This document shows, one piece after another, positions 22,621 through 36,500 of a stretch of 64,000 bases of DNA; position 1 is the stretch's first letter; the number at the start of each line of letters is the position of its first letter. Made by a program: the position numbers and the translations under genes. Where the stretch lies: NCBI GenBank assembly GCA_029204045.2, contig CM055060.1, positions 51,233,378-51,297,377 of the forward strand, given 5' to 3'. Source of the DNA: Tillandsia leiboldiana. Taxonomy: Eukaryota; Streptophyta; Magnoliopsida; Poales; Bromeliaceae. The notes under the pieces are model-generated. The model did not search any database, was not told the DNA's origin, and worked only from the letters and a program-made list of their open reading frames with translations.

Positions 22621-24067
22621 TTAGATAAATTTAATATTGTATGCTTTATTAAATTGAATTGAATAATGATGAATTTATTTTTTAAAAACGTATTTTAGAC
22701 TTTGAATCTAATTATATATAGTCAAGATTTTCTTGAAATATTGCCACGTCGTATGATTTGTTCATGGTCATCTTGTTATTCTTAATGCGCTTTGTTTTTC
22801 TTTAAAACCATCAATTTTTTTTTTCTTTTTTAAAATTTGGATCTCGTTATTTCTTAGCTTTCCAATTTTGAAAAAGACGTCATTAGGCCACTCGGTTTTG
22901 TTTATGTGTGACCTTACAGTACGACACCACTACATCATTATGGCTTGTCATAATTTTGGGACTCTATAGGTTGTTGGATGAAATCCAATTAATTGAAGAA
23001 AAATAAATTTTTTGATTTGTGCCTCTTTTGGATCCGAGACAACGTAATTCGTACGATTGTGGGTATTTTTCTTTTATTGGTCTCTAATCTGTTATTATTT
23101 GAACTTATTTATTTGTTCTGAATTCATAAAAGATTACTTTTAATTATTAAGTTTATTAATTCATCCTTTTTCGATTCATGAATTAATAAAGTATTGTGAA
23201 CATAATGAATCCGTTCACATAAGGATTTTAATTTTGCATACAATATTAGTTTATCATAAATTTATTTATCTGATATTTATGGTAAAATATGGATATACAT
23301 AAATTTTATGATTGCAATGTTATATTTTAAATTATTGCATTTATACTTATGTATATCATAAAGTGTTATTTTGATCAGACATAACATGAAAATTAAATAA
23401 TCATAATTATTATTAGATTATTTAAATCTAGACGTTAAGTTAAATTAATTTATTATTTCGATTAATTAAGTGCAAGCCAAAACGGCCCGAACTAAAGAAT
23501 AATAAATTAATTTACTTTAAAGTAGTGTTCTTTTGGATAATTTTCATGTTAATTATACGGCACTACGTCAAATTAATTTATTGTTTCAACTGTTCGGGTG
23601 CAAGCCAAAACGGCCTCGTTTAGAAAAAAAAATAGTGAATTAATCGCTTTAAAGAAGTGCATGTAGAAATTGCACCCTATTGTTTTTGTTTAGTATGATT
23701 CTAGACATAAAGGTATATGGGTGGTGTAGGATAGTAAATTTCTTGTAACTCGTTTGGAGAAATTTGCCTGGCTAAAGCTGACAATTTCTTCATATGGGAA
23801 ATTTGAAATTATCACGATCTATAGAAAGTCTAAATTAATTTCTGATAAAGAAATTTCATATTTATACTCGTAACTCTGCTCCCAAAGGAGGGGTTATGAT
23901 GTCATATAAAGTATATGCATAAAGAAAGAAAGAAAAATATTTATGCTCATAATTATGCTCCCAAGGGAGGTGTTGTGATGTCATATAAATTATATTTTTC
24001 TAATTTTGGTGTGGAATATTATAATGTGATTTCTTATTAATAAAGACATGCATTTTGTTTTTCAGCT
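22621..24067 (+). other. Long AT-rich leader of the large copia element
   Basis: About 1.45 kb between primer-binding site and gag start, with no coding domain. It contains repeated phrases: TGCAAGCCAAAACGGCC at about 23471 and 23590, and GCTCCCAA[A/G]GGAGG at about 23878 and 23950, each in longer duplicated contexts. It is probably the element's untranslated leader, with packaging signals (inference). Confidence 0.6.
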
Positions 24068-27000
24068 ATGACTTCATCCTTTGTTCCTATTGGTGATTCT
24101 ATTCCTATGCTTAATAGTTCTAATTACTCGGAGTGGAAAGAACAGATTATGTTTACATTAGGGTGTATGGATCTCGATTTGGCTCTAAGAGAGGAAAAAC
24201 CTCTTCCTCTTACAGATCAAAGTATGACAATCCAAACAACATCTTTGGAAAAGTGGGAGCGCTCTAATCGACTTAGTTAATGCTGATGAAGGCGTGTGTC
24301 GGTAAAAACGTTCGGAACTCAATTCCTGAATGTAAGACAGCCCGCGATTTCTTAAATGCTATGGAGCAACAGTTTGTAAGCTCCAGTAAAGCTTTGGCGA
24401 GTACCCTAATGAATAAACTGTCTTCCATAAAGTACTCCGGAAAAGGCTCGATTCGCGAGCACATTATGGAAATGCGAGATATTGCAGCGCAGCTCATTGC
24501 ACTTGAAGTAACCATCTCTGATTCATTCTTAATGCACTTTATTTTAAACTCCTTACCATATAAATATGGACCATTTCAGATATCTTATAACACACATAAG
24601 GATAAATGGTCAATCAATAAATTGTTGACTATCTGTGTGCAAGAGGAAGGTAGATTGATACAAGAAAAATAAAATACAGTTGACTTTGTTTCTCACAAGG
24701 GACAAATAAAGCGTACTAAGAATGGTAAAGGCAAGAATGGCTCGAAAAAGAAGAACATGGAAGTCATGTCTGGTTCACAAAGCCAATCAAGTAATTGGAC
24801 TCCCAAGTGCTTCTTTTGCGAGAAAATAGGTCATATAAAGAAAGACTGTCTAAAGTATCAGAAATGGCTCCAAAAGAAAGGTACGTTTTTGGTTTTGATG
24901 CATGAGTTGCATTTAGTTTCTGTTCCATCTAATACTTGGTGGATTGACTCTGGTGCCACATGCCATGTGGCGAATTCCGTGCAGGGATTTCTAAACCGCA
25001 GAAAACCCAATAAAGAGGAAGCCACTATCTATACTGCTGAAGGAAATTCAACCAAAGTTAAATTTGTAGGAACATTTAGATTAGTTCTTTCTGGTGGTTA
25101 TGTTTTGGATCTAAGTGATACTTTTTATGTTCCAAATTTTTCAAAGAATTTAATTTCTATTTCGAAACTTGCTGGTTTGGGATATAGTTTCAATTTTGAT
25201 AATAAAGTTTTTTCGTTATCCTACAAATCTGAGATAGTTGGTTTTGCTGTTTTGGAAAATAATCTATATAAAGTATCTTTAGATCATTCGTATAGTGAAA
25301 TCCTTCTTACCATGCACGGAAATGTTGGATCAAAACGTGGCATTAATAATGAAAAGTCATCCATGTTATGGCATAGGAGGTTGGGACACATATCGAAACA
25401 GAGAATCCAAAGGTTAATTAGAGAAGGAATTTTGGATGATCTTGACTTCTCTGATTTTGGAACGTGTGTGGACTGCATAAAGGGAAAGCAGACCAAAACC
25501 TCCTTTAAAGGTGCCAAAAGGTGTGATGGAACATTAGAGCTGATTCATACGGATATATGCGGACCTCTCCCTCTTACGTTTACTGGCCATAAATATTTTA
25601 TCACATTTACTGATGACTACTCTCGATATGGCTATCTTTACTTGCTTAAAGAGAAATCTGAAGCATTAGATGCCTTTAAGGCATATAAGGCTGAAGTAGA
25701 GAATCAACTCGAGAGAAAAATAAAAGTGGTCAGATCAGATAGGGGCGGTGAATATTTTGGTAGACAGACAGATAAAGGCCAAGTTCCTGGGCCTTTCGCT
25801 AAGTTTCTAGAGCAGTGCGGGATTGTTCCACAGTACACCATGCGAGGCACACCTGAGCAGAATGGTGTTGCTGAAAGAAGGAATCACACATTAATTGATA
25901 TGCTCAGGAGTATGATCAGTAATTCTACCCTTCCGATATCATTGTGGGGTGAGGCGCTCAAAACTGCTCTATATATTCTTAATCGGGTCCCTACTAAGGT
26001 TGTCACTAGGACTCCTTTTGAGCTTTGGACAGGTAGGAAACCCAGTTTAAGGCATTTTCATACATAGGGTTGTCAAGCTGAGGCCAAATTGTATGACCCA
26101 CAAATAAAGAAATTGGATCCTCGAACCATTTCAGGATATTTTATTGGTTATTCAGAAAGGTCCAAAGGGTATAAGTTTTACTGTCCATCACTTCCTATAA
26201 AGATTGCAGAAACTAAAACGACACGGTTTATTGAGAATGAAATAGTTAGTGGGAGCTTTGAACCTCGATTCGTTGAATTTGATGAAATTCAAGAGCATTT
26301 AGATTCTGTACAGAATATACCCATTATTGTTCCTAATAATTTGATGGTTCCAGTTCCAGTAGAACAACAAGTTATTTTGGAACCACAAAGTGAAGGTGAA
26401 CCTATCATTGATAATCCACATCAAGATTTACAAGTGGATGATCAGATAGATTTAAGAAGATCCTCAACACAAAGAAGACCGGCTATGTTTAGCGATTATA
26501 TTGTCTATCTTTATAAGAATGGTCAGAACCTTGATGATCCTCTTAGTTTTTTCGAGGCCATAAATGGCAGTAATGCAACATAATGGTACAATGCCATGAA
26601 AGATGAGATTGAATTCATGAACCACAATAAGGTATGGGATCTTGTTGAGTTACCTATAGGAGTTAAACCTGTAGGATGCAAGTGGGTTTATAAAATCAAA
26701 TGGGACTCCAAAGGTAGCATAGAGAAATACAAGGCCCGTCTTGTGGCAAAAGGGTTTACTCAGAAAGAATGCATTGATTATAAAGAGACTTTCTCTCCGG
26801 TATCGAGAAAAGAATCTTTTCGTCTGATTATGGCTCTGGTTGCTTATTACGATCTCGAGCTATACCAGATGGATGTAAAAACTGCTTTTTTAAATGGAGA
26901 TCTTCATGAAGAGGTATATATGAGTCAACCTGAAGGATTCTCGCAAAAGAAAAATGAGCACTTGGTATGCAAATTAAAGAAATCAATATATGGACTAAAA

Positions 27001-27783
27001 CAGGCCTCCCGACAATGGTATTTAAAGTTTAAACAAACCGTTTTAACCTTTGGTTTTAAAGAAAACATTGTTGATCAATGTATATATCTGAAGGTTAGTG
27101 GGAGTAAAATAATTTTCTTAGTCCTTTATGTTGATGATATTTTGTTTGCTAGTAATGATCTCGGACTATTGCATGACACTAAGGAATTTCTTTTCCAAAA
27201 TTTTGAAATGAAAGATTTAGGTGAGGCCTCATATGTTCTTGGTATTGAAATTAAAAGAGATAGACATAAAGGTTTACTCGGTCTATCTCAAAAGGCCTAC
27301 ATAAAGAAAGTTTTGAAAAATTTTGAAATGCATAATTGTAAACCGAGTGTTGCTCCCGTTCAGAAAGGGGATAAGCTTAATGCTTTTCAGTGTCCCAAGA
27401 ACCAATTAGAAATTAAACAGATGAAAACCATACCATATGCCTCTGCAGTTGGTAGTCTTATGTATGCACAGACGCGCACACGTCCGGATATTGCTTTTGC
27501 CGTTGGATTGCTTGGCAGGTATCAAAGTAATCCAGGTATAGAGCATTGGAAGGCTGCTAAGAAAGTTATGAGGTATTTGAAGGGTACTTTGGATCATATG
27601 CTGATATATAGGAGATCAAATCATTTGGAGCTGATCGGATATTCAGACTCTGATTTTGCGGGATGCCCAGATACCAGAAAGTCTACAACTGGGTATATTT
27701 TTTTGCTTGCTGGTGGAGCGATTTCATGGAAGAGCAGCAAACAAAGTATTACTGCTCCTTCGACCATGGCTGCAGAGTACATT
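24068..27783 (+). pseudogene. Copia gag-pol polyprotein, 5' and main part (disrupted)
   Basis: ATG at 24068 opens gag (LNSSNYSEWKEQIMFTLGCM). A one-base loss near 24277 shifts the frame; afterwards a single frame continues with stops at 24670, 26065 and 26581. Order: gag to about 24670; zinc knuckle C-FF-C-EKIG-H-IKKD-C; protease WWIDSGATCH; integrase HHCC (WHRRLGH...CVDC) with D (IHTDICGPL), D (VRSDRGGEY) and E (GTPEQNGVAERRNH). RT has LYQMDVKTAFLNGDL and LYVDDILF, and RNase H starts YSDSDFAGCPD. It breaks off inside AAEYI, where the gypsy element entered. Stops at 26065 and 26581 fall where the family has W and usually Q, consistent with C-to-T decay. Not functional. Confidence 0.92.
27779..27783. 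repeat. Target duplication ACATT (left, first assembly copy)
   Basis: ACATT precedes the gypsy LTR start TGTCACG. It recurs at 33512-33516 (second assembly copy) and at 44279-44283 (right side). Removing the insert restores the copia frame AEYI-ACYETTSQ. Confidence 0.9.
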
Positions 27784-30700
27784 TGTCACGCCCCGAGTTT
27801 TAAAATCAGGTCTGAAAATTTTTTTTTTTTTGAATAAATCAGAGTTTGCAAAACGGGCGTAACAGACCGCCACACATATAGGAAATCCCCTATCCGAAGG
27901 GATAGGGTCTCTCCTATACATGCACGGCTAGGCTAATCCAATCCTCAATCAGAGAGCAATAAACATCTCAACTGCTACAATACTAATCATCAGGGATAAT
28001 CCAAACATCATACTATCATCAAACTGAAATAACATAAATAAATAAAGGTCAACTACAGATAATCGGGGATCTCAATCATCGATCTATGTCATCAGGGGGA
28101 CAGCTCTATCGCGACAGGCTCACTGGATCGTCCCGACATCTCACCACCCGACAGACCTGCAACAGTCACCCGAGGGTGTGAGACACACCGGAGTGTATCC
28201 CAGTGGGCACGACGAGCCGAGAAGTAGCTAATCGTACATACTGGGTACTATAATCTGCGGATAGTAAAAATCATAGGGTAAAGCTGAATAACAAATAGGA
28301 TCTACTGATAATCAACAAAATCCACAGATAGGCTAACTAGGCAGGTAATCAATCATCAGGACTACAGATAAGAAATACTGTAAATCAGGATATGTCAGTG
28401 ATAATCAGTCATAAGAGCGGTAGATCATATATGCTGGAAATCAAAGGTATCCATAATAATCATGCATAAGGAACTGCAAATGATAAAAGCATGTCTACCG
28501 ATACTAATACTGGAAATAAACTGAGCAACAGTATAAGGTAAAAGTAATGCATCAATAAGGAACTATCAACATCCAATCAAAAGCCACCATATTGGTCAAC
28601 AAGACCTCAGGGATATCTCGCCAAACCTGACACCAACCTGGCTGACATACTCCGGCACCCTCGGGCACTAACCTGGGAGTCATCACTCCGGCACCCTTGG
28701 GCACTAACCTGGGAGTCACGGGTCGTACACTAGACCACTTTACCGGTAAAGAACATCTACACGGGTCATGACTCCGCTGATGTTCGTGAAGTACAGCAGT
28801 GCGGGCAAATCATAATGATCAATCTCACGGTCTAGTGACCGGGTAGTCGGCAACATGCCGAGATCCCAACAGGGAAATCATCTATCAACATCTATCGATC
28901 AGGATCAATCATGCATATCGGAATATCAAGTAGTATCTATCAATCAGGATCAATCAATCATGCATATCGGAATATCAACAATAATCGGCTGACAGGAATC
29001 AACAAGTGCCATCAAATCATGTAGATCTATATACTGAAAAAGCTGATGAACAGATATGTATATGGTATGTCTCATGAAGATCAAGGTCTATCAGAAATAT
29101 AAAAACTGATAAACAGGTACGTAAGATATGTCTCACGTAGATCAAGATCTATCAGGACTAATCATAGGGCATGTCAATACAATCATCAAGGCTAATCTAG
29201 ATAAAATCCGCAGGTATATATGATGAGTCTAGAGTAGATCAAATCTATCAGGAATAATCACGGAGTATGTATACAGTAATCCGGCTGATCGTATACAAGT
29301 AGTCTCAAGCGTAGGTCTAATCGAGCCAATGTCAAACAGGAGAATCATAATATGTCAAGAGGTCAGCATATGTCAAGATAGGTCATATATGTAATCAGCA
29401 GGGCAATCAAAAATAGGTGTCCGACTGGACTAAAGCAACCAGAGGGCCGAATAGATCGAACCCGGACCGAAGCTAACCCACCTGGATGAAGGCAGATCCT
29501 CGAACTCCCGCACAGCTACTGGGAGGTGGTGCTGAATAACTGGGCCCTTTATAAAGAGGTATGATCAGTAATAACTCACACAACCCTTTCCCGACGGCGT
29601 TACACTAACCGAAACGTTTAACCGGGTCAATTCGGTCATTTCGTCGGTGATATCTGATTCCTGGTCAACGAGGACCATCGGAATCCTAATAAGATGGGCA
29701 CCGGTAGTGCGTAAAACTATCTAAGGGCAGCCAGGATGTTTATTTTGCAAGTTGGTCCATTAGGCATCCAAAAATTGCATAAAACGTTAAGTTCTTTACT
29801 GTTTCGGCTCGTTCTTAAAATCCGTGGTCCAACGACAACGGCCGTAAGGTGCCAGCGCGTCACATTTGATGCGACGGACCCATGCTCACAACCTTGGGTC
29901 AGCGCGAAACCCAGGGCAAAGTTAGCCTTTTAACCTCGCGATATTGGGACACAGTTGTTTGTGCCCCGTTCTTGAAATCCGAGACTCCGACGACGACGCC
30001 GGTAAATTTCCAGCGGGTTCGTTACGTCGAGACGGAGCCGTGCTCACGGGGTTTGGTCGACACCGGATCCCGAGTTAAAAGTTGGCCCATAATGTTTTTA
30101 AGTCCATTTTACAAATTTGCTAAAACTTAACATGCATTTGATCTATCCATATTTAACTAGAGCATGATAATTACAAGATCCAGGGACAGTGAGGCTCACC
30201 TTACGCGCGTCGGAGGCCGGCCGGAAAGTCGTCGGAGCAAGGTGGTGCACCAACTCCTAGAAAGCCAAGGCTCGGTTTGGTTTTTCTGGATCAACTCAGG
30301 CTCAGCTCTGCATCTGAGGTGAGCACAAGCTAGAAGGGGTCCCCAGGAGGTCTCGGGTTGAAGCTGGGTCGGCCGGCGGCGGCCGGAGCCGGCGGCGCCG
30401 GACGGAGGTGAGCCCGAGACCTACATTTCGGGTGCAAGTTTGGAACTGAGATGCAGGGTTATCTTGGCCCAAAATAAAATGATGGAGTGTCTATAAATGG
30501 CATTTAGGGCTTACTGCACGGGTGGCCGGAGCCCGGATTAACGGCGATCGCCGGAAGGGAAAACCGAGGCCAACTCGGGTGTAATTCTGTGGACAAAATC
30601 CCGACGTTAGGGGAGCCATGCAAGTCGATGGGAGGACTCCTACAGGTCATGTGGTCTTACCTGTGCAGTTTCCCGCGACGGGAAAGCGCGGCAATGCACG

Positions 30701-32063
30701 GCGGAGGATCTAGGTTGAAGCTTGGTGGCCGTTAATGGCGGAATCCGGCGCGGCGGTTCCGGGCGGAGCAAGTTGTACCAGAAGCTTCTACTCGGTGCCA
30801 GGAAGCTCGGTGCAGTGGTGGCCGGCGTCAGGAGGCGCGGGCGGCGCCGGGCGGCCAAGATCGGCCAATGGAAGAATCCGGCCGGATCTAGGGCAGACTC
30901 GCGCGCGTAGGTCCTTGTCCGATCACCCTCAAACCTGGGAAAAGGTTGCAGTCGTCGAGGGGAGCGAGTTCAACGGTGCTGATCAAAACTCCAACGGCCG
31001 GAATCTTCCCGCGCCCAAGATCGGCCGCAATTAGGTTTCCGGCGTAATAAGGGTTCCCGCGGCAACCGGAGGCACGGCGATGACCCGGACTACACAGGGA
31101 AAGTCCCCCCGATGTCATGAATACACTAGACCCAAATCCGGACCAATATAATATAATTTTTTCCATAAACTTACCTTGGCCGGAGATATGGAAGGAAAGG
31201 AGGGTTGGTTGCGGCGGCGCGCGGCGGAGCTGGGGTGCCGGCTCCCTCGGGCTCGGCTGCGGCTTCACAGAGGGTGCCCCAGGTGCAGACTTGGTCCACC
31301 CAGGGTCCTCCCCAAGCTTCCTCCCCTCAAGATCCGAGATCAAGACAAGTTCTTGATCAACCTTTTTCCGGGTGATGGCGAGGCGGCGGCCGGTCGGGCG
31401 GAGCTGGCGAGGAAGGCGACAGGAGAGGGGGGGTCGGTTAGAACTGGTGGCTACGGCTTGTGAGGCGAGACTACGGGGTTTAATGCGGAGAGGGGTGGAG
31501 TTTGAATTTCGAAATTCAAATGGTTGCAACTTTGCAATTGGTCCTCCATCCTTTGGTATTTCATCCCAGACCCTCACAGCAGTTTAGTCTCGCACACAGG
31601 TCCCTCCTCATCCATGGCACGCAAATCGAGGCAAGAACTCTAGGGATTTTTTGTGCAAAAAACTGTGTTTTTCCCTGTATTTTTCGCTTTTCGAGGTGAT
31701 CCGCTCATCGAAACGAAAAATGGACTGCGCCATGACGTCCGGCTCGACGAGACCTATCAGGTAGCGATTTCCATTTTTCGAAGAAACTGAACTTGCCCGG
31801 ATAAAAACTCGGTCCATAAATACTGTGTCAAAATACAGTTTTTGCGCTTTCGAGACTCCAGGGTCGTCAAACGGAAATTCCGTCAGCGCCATTGCGTCCA
31901 AAACGAGATGAAACCGTTCAAATCGACTACCTGGAGTGCTATAATCGGTTTCAGACGGCGATTTGGCCAACATTCGCACTTAGGGGTATTTAAAATGGGG
32001 GTTTATGTTCATGTACGCGACTTAAGTCGCGGGGTCCCGCCCGCTTGATTGTTGATTTCTGGA
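27784..32063 (-). mobile_element. Gypsy LTR, first assembled copy (ends at N gap)
   Basis: Starts TGTCACGCCCCGAG and matches 33517-37793 almost throughout. It shares with that copy bases that differ in the other LTR (for example TACATGCACGG here and at ~33646, against TACAAGCACGG at ~39891). Single-base indels accumulate from about 29500 to 32063, toward the gap. It is best read as the same LTR as 33517-38030, assembled twice. It lacks the last ~240 bp of the LTR because the contig stops. Confidence 0.75.
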
Positions 32064-32163
32064 NNNNNNNNNNNNNNNNNNNNNNNNNNNNNNNNNNNNN
32101 NNNNNNNNNNNNNNNNNNNNNNNNNNNNNNNNNNNNNNNNNNNNNNNNNNNNNNNNNNNNNNN
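32064..32163. other. Assembly gap (100 N)
   Basis: Exactly 100 N, the usual placeholder for a gap of unknown size. The flanks are not collinear: sequence left of the gap corresponds to ~37793, and sequence to the right restarts at the equivalent of 26413. Confidence 0.99.
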
Positions 32164-33516
32164 AAAATCCACATCAAGATTTACAAGTGGATGATCAGAT
32201 AGATTTAAGAAGATCCTCAACACAAAAGAAGACCGGTATGTTTAGCGATTAGATTGTCTATCTTTATAAGGAATGGTCAGAACCTTGATGATCCTCTTAG
32301 TTTTTTCGAGGCCCTAAATGGCAGAATGCAACATAATGGTACAATGCCATGAAAGATGAGATTGAATTCATGAACCACAATAAGGTATGGGATCTTGTTG
32401 AGTTACCTATAGGAGTTAAACCTGTAGGATGCAAGGGGGTTTATAAATCAAATGGGACTCCAAAGGTAGCATAGAGAAATACAAGGCCCGTCTTGTGGCA
32501 AAAGGGTTTACTCAGAAAGAATGCATTGATTATAAAGAGACTTTCTCTCCGTATCGAGAAAAGAATCTTTTCGTCTGATTATGGCTCGGTTGCTTATTAC
32601 GATCTCGAGCTATACCAATGGATGTAAAAAAACTGCTTTTTTAAATGGAGATCTTCATGAAGAGGTATATATAGTCAACCTGAAGGATTCTCGCAAAAGA
32701 AAATGAGCACTTGGTATTCAAATTAAAAGAAATCAATATATGGACTAAAACAGGCTCCCGACAATGGTATTTAAAGTTTAAACAAACCGTTTTAAACCTT
32801 TGGTTTTAAAGAAAACATTGTTGATCAATGTATATATCTGAAGGTTAGTGGGAGTAAAATAATTTTCTTAGTCCTTTATGTTGATGATATTTTGTTTGCC
32901 TAGTAATGATCTCGGACTATTGCATGACACTAAGGAATTTCTTTTCCAAAAATTTGAAATGAAGATTTAGGTGAGGCCTCATATGTTCTTGGTATTGAAA
33001 TTAAAAGAGATAGACATAAAGGTTTCTCGGTCTATCTCAAAAGGCCACATAAAGAAGTTTTGAAATTTTGAAATGCATAATTGTAAACCGAGTGTTGCTC
33101 CCGTCAGAAAGGGGAAAGCTTAATGCTTTTCAGTGTCCCAAGAACCAATTAGAATTAAACAGATGAAAACCATACCATATGCCTCTGCAGTTGGTAGTCT
33201 TATGTATGCACAGACCGCACACGTCCGGATATGCTTTTGCCGTTGGATTGCTTGGCAGGTATCAAAGTAATCCAGGTTAGAGCATTGGAAGGCTGCTAAG
33301 AAAGTTATGAGGTATTTGAAGGGTACTTTTGATCATATGCTGATATTATGAGATCAAATCATTTGGAGCTGATCGATATTCAGACTCTATTTTGCGGATG
33401 CCAGATACCAGAAAGTCTACAACTGGGTATATTTTTTTTGCTTGCTGGTGGAGCGATTTCATGAAGAGCAGCAACAAAGTATTACTGCTCCTTCGACCAT
33501 GGCTGAAGAGTACATT
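32164..33516 (+). pseudogene. Second assembled copy of copia RT/RNase H (probable false duplicate)
   Basis: Matches 26413-27783 but with many one-base insertions and deletions (for example GCCCTAAATGGCAGAATG against GCCATAAATGGCAGTAATG, and CTCTCCGTATCG against CTCTCCGGTATCG). These break the RT frame repeatedly, often at homopolymers or doublets. This is a sequencing-error pattern more than ordinary decay, which in the first copy is by substitutions. It ends at the same ACATT before the gypsy LTR. I would not count it as a separate gene. Confidence 0.8.
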
Positions 33517-36500
33517 TGTCACGCCCCGAGTTTTAAAATCAGGTCTGAAAATTTTTTTTTTTTTGAATAAATCAGAGTTTGCAAAACGGGCGTAACAGAC
33601 CGCCACACATATAGGAAATCCCCTATCCGAAGGGATAGGGTCTCTCCTATACATGCACGGCTAGGCTAATCCAATCCTCAATCAGAGAGCAATAAACATC
33701 TCAACTGCTACAATACTAATCATCAGGGATAATCCAAACATCATACTATCATCAAACTGAAATAACATAAATAAATAAGGTCAACTACAGATAATCGGGG
33801 ATCTCAATCATCGATCTATGTCATCAGGGGCAGCTCTATCGCGACAGGCTCACTGGATCGTCCCGACATCTCACCACCCGACAGACCTGCAACAGTCACC
33901 CGAGGGTGTGAGACACACCGAGTGTATCCCAGTGGGCACGACGAGCCGAGAAGTAGCTAATCGTACATACTGGGTACTATAATCTGCGGATAGTAAAATC
34001 ATAGGGTAAAGCTGAATAACAAATAGGATCTACTGATAATCAACAAAATCCACAGATAGGCTAACTAGGCAGGTAATCATCATCAGGACTACAGATAAGA
34101 ATACTGTAAATCAGGATATGTCAGTGATAATCAGTCATAAGAGCGGTAGATCATATATGCTGGAAATCAAGGTATCCATAATAATCATGCATAAGGAACT
34201 GCAAATGATAAAAGCATGTCTACCGATACTAATACTGGAAATAAACTGAGCAACAGTATAAGGTAAAAGTAATGCATCAATAAGGAACTATCAACATCCA
34301 ATCAAAAGCCACCATATTGGTCAACAAGACCTCAGGGATATCTCGCCAAACCTGGCACCAACCTGGCTGACATACTCCGGCACCCTCGGGCACTAACCTG
34401 GGAGTCATCACTCCGGCACCCTTGGGCACTAACCTGGGAGTCACGGGTCGTACACTAGACCACTTTACCGGTAAAGAACATCTACACGGGTCATGACTCC
34501 GCTGATGTTCGTGAAGTACAGCAGTGCGGGCAAATCATAATGATCAATCTCACGGTCTAGTGACCGGTAGTCGGCAACATGCCGAGATCCCAACAGGGAA
34601 TCATCTATCAACATCTATCGATCAGGATCAATCATGCATATCGGAATATCAAGTAGTATCTATCAATCAGGATCAATCAATCATGCATATCGGAATATCA
34701 ACAATAAATCGGCTGACAGGAATCAACAAGTGCCATCAAATCATGTAGATCTATATACTGAAAAAGCTGATGAACAGATATGTATATGGTATGTCTCATG
34801 AAGATCAAGGTCTATCAGAAATATAAAAACTGATAAACAGGTACGTAAGATATGTCTCACGTAGATCAAGATCTATCAGGACTAATCATAGGGCATGTCA
34901 ATACAATCATCAAGGCTAATCTAGATAAAATCCGCAGGTATATATGATGAGTCTAGAGTAGATCAAATCTATCAGGAATAATCACGGAGTATGTATACAG
35001 TAATCCGGCTGATCGTATACAAGTAGTCTCAAGCGTAGGTCTAATCGAGCCAATGTCAAACAGGAGAATCATAATATGTCAAGAGGTCAGCATATGTCAA
35101 GATAGGTCATATATGTAATCAGCAGGGCAATCAAAAATAGGTGTCCGACTGGACTAAAGCAACCAGAGGGCCGAATAGATCGAACCGGACCGAAGCTAAC
35201 CCACCTGGATGAAGGCAGATCCTCGAACTCCCGCACAGCTACTGGGAGGCTGGTGCTGAATAACTGGCCCTGTATAAAGAGGTATGATCAGTAAATAACT
35301 CACACAACCCTTTCCCGACGGCGTTACACTAACGAAACGTTTAACCGGGTCAATTCGGTCATTTCGTCGGTCGATATCTGATTCCTGGTCAACGAGGACC
35401 ATCGGAATCCTAATAAGATGGCCAGGTAGTGCGTAAATACTATCTAAGGGGCAGCCAGGATGTTTATTTTGCAAGTTGGTCCATTAGGCATCCAAAAATT
35501 GCATAAAAACGTTAAGTTCTTTACTGTTTCGGCTCGTTCTTAAAATCCGTGGTCCAACGACAACGCCGTAATTGCCAGCGCGTCACATTTGACATGGCGA
35601 CGGACCCCATGCTCACAACCTTGGGTCAGCGCGAAACCCCAGGGCAAAGTTAGCCTTTTAACTCGCGATATTGGACACAGTGTTTTGCCCCGTTCTTGAA
35701 ATCCGAGACTCCGACGACGACGCCGGTAAATTTCCAGCGGGTTCGTTACGTCGAGACGGAGCCCGTGCTCACGGGGTTGGTCGACACGGATCCCGAGTTA
35801 AAAGTTGGCCCATAATGTTTTAAGTCCATTTTACAAATTTGCTAAAACTTAACATGCATTTGATCTAATCCATATTTAACTAGAGCATGATAATTTACAA
35901 GATCCAGGGACAGTGAGGCTCACCTTACGCGCGTCGGAGGCCGGCCGGAAAGTCGTCGGAGCAAGGTGGTGCACCAACTCCTAGAAAGCCAAGGCTCGGT
36001 TTGGTTTTTCTTGGATCAACTCAGGCTCAGCTCTGCATCTGAGGTGAGCACAAGCTAGAAGGGGTCCCCAGGAGGTCTCGGGTTGAAGCTGGGTCGGCCG
36101 GCGGCGGCCGGAGGCGGCGGCGGCCGGAGGTGAGCCCGAGACCTACATTTCGGGTGCAAGTTTGGAACTGAGATGCAGGGTTATCTTGGCCCAAAATAAA
36201 ATGATGGAGTGTCTATAAATGGCATTTAGGGCTTACCTGCACGGGTGGCCGGAGCCCGGATTAACGGCGATCGCCGGAAGGGAAAACCGAGGCCAACTCG
36301 GGTGTAATTCTGTGGACAAAAATCCCGACGTTAGGGGAGCCATGCAAGTCGATGGGAGGACTCCTACAGGTCATGTGGTCTTACCTGTGCAGTTTCCCGG
36401 CGACGGGAAGCGCCGGCAATGCACGGCGGAGGATCTAGGTTGAAGCTTGGTGGCCGTTAATGGCGGAATCCGGCGCGGCGGTTCCGGGCCGGAGCAAGTT

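Noticed and set aside
31990..32252. Open frames crossing the N gap
   Set aside because: Continuity depends on translating N; there is no real sequence to support them.
32164..33516. A second, independent copia RT gene
   Set aside because: It duplicates 26413-27783 next to an N gap with sequencing-type indels; more likely an assembly duplicate.
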